A stretch of DNA of 64,000 nucleotides, from NCBI GenBank assembly GCA_033980235.1, contig CM067070.1, positions 28,052,627 to 28,116,626 on the forward strand. Reading direction: 5' to 3'. Positions 56,510 through 64,000 of the stretch are shown here, in pieces. The position numbers were made by a program, and so were the translations under genes. The notes beneath the pieces were generated by a model. That model was not told the DNA's origin and ran no database searches. It worked only from the letters and a program-made list of their open reading frames with translations. Each line of letters opens with the position of its first letter. Position 1 is the first letter of the stretch. Source of the stretch: Diadema setosum (lineage: Eukaryota; Echinodermata; Echinoidea; Diadematoida; Diadematidae).

Positions 56510-57140
56510 ACCCATACAGCATGCATAGGCAGATGAGAGGGTCTGGATATTGATGAAAGAATTTGTTTGAAATTATAGTGTGTTAAGCTTGCTCGTGATG
56601 AATTATTGTCATTAGATCAAAGTTATCTTTAACTGAGAGGAAAACGCTACCCACTGCATGAAGAAATTTCTACATAGCGTTGCCTGAAGGGAAGAAAATT
56701 TATGTGATAAGATTTTTCTTGGAGGATAATGTCTTAATTCTATTCAAGATAGAACAATTAGATGAATACTTACTGACAATCTGAGGAAACGTAGTGATTA
56801 GTTAAAGCTGGGACTATCTTTCCAAGCATTGGTTAATTGAATGTGGCGGCTTGCGTAGAAAAGAAGGTCCAAATTTTTTGATGTCACAATAATGTGACAA
56901 GTATAATCACAAATCCTTTTACTACCTTCAGTCGACCCTTTACTGACACAGTCTTGAAACATACTATGGACATTTATCATCTCTTGGTGAGCTACGTCAA
57001 GCAGTTTTTTTATGTCCAAGGTAAAAAAGTGTATGACATTCTAAGAACGCAGGCGTTACAAGTTAATGTACTATTGATAACCAGGTAATGGGACAAAACG
57101 CTCTTAAATCTAAGCAGTGGTATCTACCGTTGGGGATTAC
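56510..57140. other. Flanking stretch, no gene seen
   Basis: AT-rich, no repeat ends or motifs recognised. Confidence 0.45.
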
Positions 57141-57143
57141 ATA

Positions 57144-58072
57144 TACAGGATGTCCCGAATGAAACCATGCACTTTTGAAATGGACCCAGATTAAAAATTT
57201 TGTCGAATTTTGAAAGAAAAGGTTATTTAGATACTCAAAGCTGAAAGTCTCTTCTATTACATGACGTCAAAGAAGTCAGGAAACGTTTTGTGCTTGAGCA
57301 AGCACCTAGTACTATATAGGACTTGACGTGTGTGTGTGTTCGTGTGTGTGTGTGTGTGTGTAAGTATAAATACTTTAATTTTTGTGTATGTTGGTAATTT
57401 GCAGTACTGTTTTCATCTTATTAGGTTCAACGGAGAAGATGTATTTGTAAAACATAATCAGTCATTACCTTTTTAATCATTACCTCCTTAATCTTTTATT
57501 TCCAAGAGCAGAAATTTTACATACTAATTCACCAGTATTTTTCTTTGTTTGTTTGTTTAATTGTTTTTTTTTTTGGGGGGGGGGGGCATGACCTACGAGC
57601 CATACAGCCCTCAAATTCAACATTTTTTTTGGTTTTTGTTTTTGATAAAGAAAGTTAATAAGTCACACGGCCCAAGTGTCGTACGAGGTCGACACTACGT
57701 TAATACAGACGAGTTCGATATTACAACACGGGGTGAAATGTTTCGGTCTCGTGGGCCTTGTTTGCTTAGTGTTGAACTCATGGGCTGCGTGACTCGTGGA
57801 TGTGTAGCTTGTTGGTTGTATGACTTATGGGCTGTATGACAAGTGAGCTGTATGATTCGCGGGTGTCGGTCTCGTGACGTGTACCAATTCCATGTCCTTT
57901 ACAAATGTTGCATTGCTCACCCAGGTATGAGACGATTTTAGACTCTTTGATAGGATAACAGTATGACTGAATAGACCTTCAGCTGACCATTATGTAAATA
58001 CATTTCCCAATAATTCGTTAATTATTTTTCTGGTGCCTTTTTAAAAGCATTATCATTTGGGCACACCCTGTA
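57144..58072. mobile_element. Mariner-like TIR element, non-autonomous remnant
   Basis: Left end TACAGGATGTCCCGAATGAA; the right end read on the opposite strand is TACAGGGTGTGCCCAAATGA. The TACAGGGTGTCCC form and TA borders are typical of Tc1/mariner ends. The 929 bp interior has a GT microsatellite (57329-57361), a G run (57576-57587) and no transposase. Confidence 0.5.
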
Positions 58073-61070
58073 GTGTTGAAGGCTATCAAACCTTCCAATT
58101 GAAAGGGTATTGTAAAGAGGTTTCATGACACCATGGAAGTTATTATGATACCGAAACTACAGCTGACGTAGCTACAGCTCGTATAAAAGTACAGCTGCCA
58201 GTCTGCACAAACACATTAAAAGAATGATACGTTTCAATGAGTATTTTAATGACGGGACTGAATACGAGTGACGTGATGCGAAGGACGTCAATGATATTAA
58301 AGCAACATTTCATTCAAGGTCTGCTAATGGAAAATAAAACCGTCAAACAAAGAGAACCATTATTTTTTTTTCTCTAAAGGTAGACAAACAAGTAGAAGCA
58401 ATAAAATCATGATTTTCACATGGATTATTTCCCCTTAGGGATGGTATTCACATTTGCACTTTTGGCGAGGTCATAATGATAAAAATGATTCCACAAGCTA
58501 TCAACCACAGAACGCATATGTTTCCAGAAATATATATTAAGGGGTCATGGTTAGCCCACATGACAAAAAGATTCAATTCACATCCTAAATACTCGCACAT
58601 CCTTAGATAAAAAAGGATAAAAAAAATATCAGTCGTTAACACCGGACCCAAATTTTCGAATGATGTTCCCGCATATTAATTAAAATCCCAATGTTCTTCT
58701 GTATTGATTTTCAGACAAAAACTCAAATGAATGCCACATATAAGATAACTTACCAGATTAGAATCATATAACTTGTTATCTTACATTATCCTCTTTCCAT
58801 GCATGGCGGATCAACTTGAAATGTAAGCTTGCTTTACCTCTGATTTTCGCGTTTTTAACGCTCCCCATCGTAATCATTACATTGAGATACTTTGAATTCG
58901 CTATAAATTTGATTGTGGATATGCTCGCATACCTTTGAATTTATATGCTTTTTTTTTGGGGGGGGGGGGAGGGGGACTCACATAGTTTTTTTTTCAGTTA
59001 TTTGCTTTTACTTCTTTTGTCCTTTGTACGTTGTTATTTTAGCATTTAGATATGATTATGTCATTAATACTTCGTGCCTTATTTTAGTCATGCATTCCTT
59101 CAAATTTGAATACCACAGTAGCAATGTGTACGTTTGAAGTCCTAATTAGTTTTAAGCGATATTGTCAAGCACAAGCAATGGAACACTTGTATAACGGGCA
59201 CATAATCTCATCACCTATACGTCATTATGAACGGTTGCACTTTTGGGGGGGGGGGGGGGGGGGGGCACAAAAATGAATCAAAATTTCGGATGTCCGTATT
59301 TGTTCCGTTTCGTTTTGTAATCCGATGTTCTTGACATTGTAAAACAAAGTTCGACTCTTGATTATTTGATATTGTTACAGAAAAGTAGAACTTGGAACGT
59401 TTCTCTGTATGGTAAATTACGTTTTTATGTTTCGGCATTCTTTACCGGGTATTGTTTGCTATAATCGTTCCTGCTATCCCTGTCCCTCTATGTTAACAGT
59501 CGTTTTGAAGACGGACTCTTCTGGGTTTTTTTTCACACGTTAAGGCAATTATGATATGGAACATACAGGTCTGAGCTTGCTGGAACCGATCCCAAGTGTT
59601 CACAAAAAAGACATGATCTCTGCATAAAATTACATACACAGTGACCATAATATTAAAAGTGTGAAGATAAGCTTATAAGAGCTGGTAGTGTTCACCTGGA
59701 GTAGTCACGGAATAAATCTAATATTCAAAGCTCTGAGGGATGTAGGAAGATAAGTGATTACTACTGCTACTTCTTTCAATCGCTGATTTTCACCATTCGA
59801 CGATTTGCCAGGTTTTGTTTTATCACTTGATTATTTTGATAATTATATCTGCAACTACGTACTTCAACCTTTGAAATAATACATGCAACTAAGAAAGTAG
59901 TAGAATAAGGGGCAAGTTGATTGCAGTCATTAAATTAGAAGAACAACGAAGAAGATGAAATTGATATGATATTAGATGATAACTATTTTCTATTTTGATA
60001 ATTGAGGGGGACGGTGCAATATAGTACTAATCCACACCTTGTCAAAATTGAGTTACAAGCATTTTTATAATCCTTATCCTCCACTCAAACCTCCGTGAAA
60101 ATATCATATTTGAATTCAACCAGTAAGACAGTAAAAAAAAAATGCACATATTCATGCTTTATTAATGTACAATGTATGGACTTTCCAATCATTCAACAGC
60201 GATTACCTCAGAATGACTATTGTGTTAGTTAGCACTATAGTGCACCGACCCCCTCAATTATCTTGCCAGTCATTATCCATCTCCATCCAATTGATCATGT
60301 TAAGCATCATATCATGGGCACTTCATGTATCCGTATGACAAGTACTATTCTAAATGTTTTTTCTTGTTATCCACTCATCATAAACACAGAATAGAAACAT
60401 TCACATTCTGTAAATACTTTATGATGATGTCATCGTATTGAGGGACCGAAAAACTTTGCAAGGCTCCTCCATACTTTGCATTGTTTGTTTGTTTCTTTGT
60501 TTGTTTGTTTTGTTTTGTTTTGTTTTTCATAGATTATCGCAAGTGAATATTGAAGGTTCAAACACATACTCAGGAATAGTAAGAGCAATAGCAGGTGGAA
60601 CGTAAAGATTTCACCATGTTTTCTGTTGAAAAAGGGTCGCAATTAAAAGTCTCATGCACATAATAGATGCTAATTGATAGCCATTGCAGACAAAGCCACT
60701 GCGTCCCCAGGTGATGTTTATACAGTTCTTAACTCCATCATTTATTTAGTCTTCTTAACAAAAAAAAAAAATGTTTGCATTCACACCCTTGTGATTAAAT
60801 CAAACAATGTTTATTTTCGCTGCCTGGGGTGGGGGAGGGATGAGTTTGGGGAATTTGCTAAATCATCCCTAAAATCATTCTTTTTGTGAGAATAGAAAGA
60901 TGGGAGTGTTATGGCTGCGACGTGTGTGCTTCGACTAAATGAGGCAGGTAATTGGGACGTACAATTAATGTTCCGCAAAAAGTACGTAAGACTTTGAAAT
61001 GCAAAATCCATTCATTCGAATCCAAACCCCCACTTAGAAAAAACAAAAACAAAACAAATAACGACGCAAT
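58073..61070. other. Intergenic stretch, no gene seen
   Basis: Contains G runs near 58959 and 59243-59265, a T run, and a (GTTT)n tract near 60485-60525. No ORF with recognisable features. Confidence 0.45.
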
Positions 61071-61071
61071 G

Positions 61072-61889
61072 TTAAGGCCGTGTCACACCATTCCGGGCAA
61101 GCTACGCGGGCTTGTGGCGAGGAGGTAGTTTCCAGCACGTAGAAGATTTTCAGCGGGCGAACAAGAATGTTTGCAATTTTCATTCATGACTTGTCATACC
61201 GTACGGGGGAACTTCTGCGGCTTGACTTGCGGGGAAATAAATTTACTCCCCGGAGCTCTCCGCAGTTGGTCCGCACCTGACAGTATCTAGCGCGTAGTTG
61301 CCCGGAGGTGCTCACGCAAGTCCGATTTAACCGCAGCCAAGTTTTGAGCATGACCAAAACTTTTTCCGGGTGAGTCGCGGGAATGCCCGTAGCGGTCCAC
61401 GCAGAACGCCAGTAGGAGACCCTTAGCGGCAGTACTTCCCAGGCAATTCCCACGCAGGTACTTCGCAGTCCGGTATGCAGCCAAGATAATGAAATTCTGT
61501 GAGATTTCAGCCATTCCATTAGAGGAATTCCTTCACAGAGTTGTCAGCCCCCATGCGACTGGTAGAAAGGTCACACAGTATACTCGCAAGTATAACGCGT
61601 CCAGCAAGTAAGACACATGCGCTGACTCGCACAAATCCTTTTCCGCCCTCAGGAATGTCCGGTATGCTAGAAAATCCCTACACGCAACAAGCCCGAGTAG
61701 CTTGCCCGGAAAGGTGTGACAGCGCCTAAACACGGCTGCGGGTAAAAACATATGCGTGCGCACCTCCGGGCGACTACTTTTGAGATACATGCTAGGTACT
61801 GTCATGTGCGGATCATCTACGGGGACCTCCGGATAGTCAAAATTGTTCTTTGCAAGTCGCACGCAAGGCTGGTGTGACACGGCCTTTAA
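61072..61889. mobile_element. TTAA element, family III (AAGGCCGTGTCACAC ends), long copy
   Basis: TTAA at 61072-61075 followed by GGCCGTGTCACACCATTCCG; the right end GGTGTGACACGGCCT is followed by TTAA at 61886-61889. GC-rich interior with words such as GCAAGCTACGCGGGCTTG and ACTGTCATGTGCGG repeated in inverted arrangement. ORFs here (61184-61880) follow the inverted repeat composition and are not genes. Confidence 0.8.
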
Positions 61890-62301
61890 GGCGGTGTCAC
61901 ACCTGTCCGGGCAAGCTACGCGGGCTTGTGGCGAGGAGGTAGTTTAAAGCACGTAGAAGATTACCCACGCGCCTAACATGCAGTTCAACGGAATACACGC
62001 AAGAAGGACTTAGGTATCACGCGTTTATCATGTAATACCCACGCCAAACTCGCCCTAAACCTTGTCCGGCCGCAGAAATTATTCTGCGTGCTGAAAAATC
62101 CCCATTCGCAATAAGCCCGCTTAGCTGGTGTGACAGGGCCTTTTTTGGCAGCGGGTAAATAGAGCCAGCGTGCGCACCTCCGGGTAACAACTTTTGAGAT
62201 GCATGCTAGGTACTGTCATGTGCGGGTCATCTGCGGGGACCTCCGGATAGCAAAAATGTTCTTCGGAAGTCGCACGCAAGGCTGGTGTGACACGGCCTTT
62301 A
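61886..62301. mobile_element. TTAA element, family III, short copy in tandem
   Basis: Shares the TTAA at 61886-61889 with the preceding copy; begins GGCGGTGTCACACCTGTCCG and ends GGTGTGACACGGCCT before TTTA. About half the length of the other copy, with the same end regions and a different short middle. Confidence 0.8.
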
Positions 62302-62733
62302 GCTTCACATTTACACGTGCAGCAAAAGTACTGCAATCCATTGTGGGTGAGGTCCTGCCTTTCCTATTTTATTCTACACCATTGCGTCCATATAAAACCA
62401 CCACCTGCCCACATTTTTTTTTTCAAATTCAATCGCTTTTTTGTTCTTTTTTTTAATGTCCGAATCACATTTTAGTAAATGGGGTAACTAAAGAGAATAT
62501 CAATACAATATGCATGAACGAAACGAGGCTAGCTGAATTCAGTTCTGTTCTTAAAAATGCAGATGATCTTTCCTTGATCTCATTCATTAACTGCCTGCAG
62601 CTTTTGCTCCCCTCTCTCTGATGTGCTCGTAGGATCGTAAAGTTTCGTTGAGATAACGTCAGGTCGAACATGCATATAAGCTACGTACAGTACTATTTTC
62701 AGTTACGCAAATTTATTCTCGCTGGCCATTCTC

Positions 62734-62736
<3 letters not shown>

Positions 62737-62764
<28 letters not shown>

Positions 62765-62769
62765 GGGGG
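62737..62769. repeat. Poly-A followed by poly-G run
   Basis: About 21 A and then about 13 G. Long homopolymers of this kind may be length-uncertain in the assembly. Confidence 0.9.
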
Positions 62770-62967
62770 TAAATGACACGTTAAGCCTCTATGCGCCACG
62801 TAAATTTCCTGTCCATATGTTTGTGTGTGAAATTTGTGCACATTTGACTCGTTTGGTACAGAAAAGAGTTAAAGAAAAAAACAGATACTTGTGCGATCCA
62901 AGGCAGACTAGCTGCAAGGGCGGAATGATGGCAACCTCCCTTCCTCCACCTTCTCGGTCGGATAACA

Positions 62968-63004
62968 TACACACACAAACACACACACACACACACACAC
63001 ACAC
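62968..63004. repeat. (CA)n microsatellite
   Basis: CA run flanked by an interrupted ACACAAACAC part. Confidence 0.95.
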
Positions 63005-63208
63005 AAGCATATATATACATAAGAAAAGACGTCCCCGGAAGTAGTCTTCTGGGAGATTTTAAAAGGTCTGATTTCGTTATAGGCACACCAGATAATGAAG
63101 TGGAATTTAAAAACAATAATAATCATATAACGTGTGTTTTAACACACCCATCCTTGCCACCAATACATATCTTAGGCCTTGTTTAATATTTGAGAGCTTT
63201 CTAAATCT

Positions 63209-63571
63209 TTAAAAGCATTATTTGCCATTTGTTGATAAGACCAAAACCTAACTTTAGTGCATCAAAATCGTTCTGAAATGCGAATTAGGGATAAAAACAA
63301 CCTATGTAGAAAAATGTGATTGATAATCAATGTTAACTATTGTAAGATATACAAAATGTGAATGATAGTTATGATAAAGTTGTTTCTAGAATTAAACGTC
63401 TACAGATATGGTTTAATGAGAAACATGTTGATATCTTGTCGTATCTTAGGCTTTATTGCACCATTTTTTAAATGGACTTTTTGTGATACAACTGACCTAG
63501 ACATATGCATCACATATGGAAACTCGAATGCTTTTTACATCACTGCTCCAAATGGTAAACATAACCTTTAA
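63209..63571 (+). mobile_element. TTAA MITE family I (copy 4)
   Basis: TTAA at 63209-63212 and 63568-63571. Same orientation as copy 1 and the same internal order (TTAGTGCATCAAAATCG, TGCGAATTAGGGATA, CTTAGGCTTTATTGCA, TCACTGCTCCAAATGGTAAA). More diverged than copies 1 and 2. Confidence 0.8.
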
Positions 63572-63707
63572 TGGACGGGTATGTACATGTATATAAAATA
63601 TCATATTTATCATATAAATGTATCTGTGTGTAACACTTTTGCATACTTATTACGTGGATGTCTATACACGGACTTTGGATTACTATATGATGATATGCAT
63701 AAGATTT

Positions 63708-63762
63708 GCGTGTGTGTGTGTGTGCGCGCGCGCGCGCGCGTGTGTGTGTGCGTGTGTGTGTT
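63708..63762. repeat. (GT)n(GC)n(GT)n microsatellite
   Basis: GT run, then GC run, then GT run. Alternating purine-pyrimidine sequence could adopt Z-DNA. ORFs across it are artefacts. Confidence 0.95.
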
Positions 63763-64000
63763 TGTACACATCTGGTAGAGAACAGCAAAATGAATTATCA
63801 ATTTATATGTTGTTATAATCTGTGAATTGTTCGGTTTTGTTATATGCAAATACTATAGATGCTTTGCGCGATACTTTACAACCATGGTCTCTCAATTTAC
63901 ATCTATCCTATGTTAATTGAAAGAGAATATTATAATCATTATAGTCTCTCTTATTTTGCGATTGTGTTTGGTTGGTGTTGTTGTTTACTTCGTAATTGTT

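Noticed and set aside
61184..61880. ORFs of 75-115 codons on the minus strand in GC-rich sequence
   Set aside because: They lie wholly inside the inverted-repeat element at 61072-61889 and recur with the repeat; no domain or splice context.
62670..63126. ORFs of 72-124 codons spanning the poly-A/poly-G and CA runs
   Set aside because: Low-complexity translation with Lys, Gly and Thr-His runs.

Overview
This window is eukaryotic, AT-rich, repeat-dense DNA with spliced genes, microsatellites, LINEs, SINE-like sequences and many short TTAA-flanked elements. Nothing prokaryotic is visible (no operons, no ribosome binding sites, no CRISPR). The combination of an expanded family of carbohydrate sulfotransferases, Ngaro-like tyrosine-recombinase retrotransposons and CR1/L2-type LINEs points to a marine invertebrate. 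I would guess an echinoderm such as a sea urchin, but no single feature proves the taxon.

Layout. From 1 to 4.1 kb lies a diverged ~150 bp tandem repeat, then a broken MADF-domain gene on the minus strand with recognisable exon borders. From 4.5 to 15.5 kb lies a degenerate LINE, several copies of a ~0.7 kb inverted-repeat element (here called GTGACC-MITE), a 105 bp-period repeat block, and a perfectly structured nested insertion of a second, palindromic TTAA element. From 15.5 to 39.4 kb lies a cluster of three sulfotransferase copies on the minus strand. Copy B (36833-39328) is a clean three-exon gene encoding about 360 residues. Copy A (21837-32653) has good exons 1 and 2 and an open exon 3, but the splice acceptor of exon 3 is gone and a TTAA element sits just upstream. 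Copy C (16860-17690) is a deleted, frameshifted exon 3 that shares that TTAA element with copy A, so it is a segmental duplicate of A. Each copy is followed downstream by remnants of the same old LINE.

From 39.4 to 49.5 kb I see no genes, only foldback repeats, MITEs and weak LINE traces. From 49589 to 56507 lies the most interesting object: a Ngaro/DIRS-order element with the diagnostic split direct repeats A1 - internal - B1A2 - B2. A1 and A2 (308 bp) are identical, and B1 and B2 (818/817 bp) differ by one base. Inside are a gag-like ORF, the C-terminal catalytic half of a tyrosine recombinase and an SGNH-hydrolase domain. Reverse transcriptase/RNase H is missing and the hydrolase is frameshifted at its catalytic serine, so the element looks like a recently moved but non-autonomous copy. 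From 56.5 kb to the end there is a mariner-like TIR remnant, a tandem pair of TTAA elements with AAGGCCGTGTCACAC ends, microsatellites and a further TTAA MITE copy.

The sequence history can be partly ordered by nesting: old LINE next to the sulfotransferase, duplication of the gene, insertion of a TTAA element upstream of exon 3 of one copy, insertion of another LINE into that element, and a second duplication giving copy C. The gene models rest on reading splice sites and homology by eye; no searches were run.
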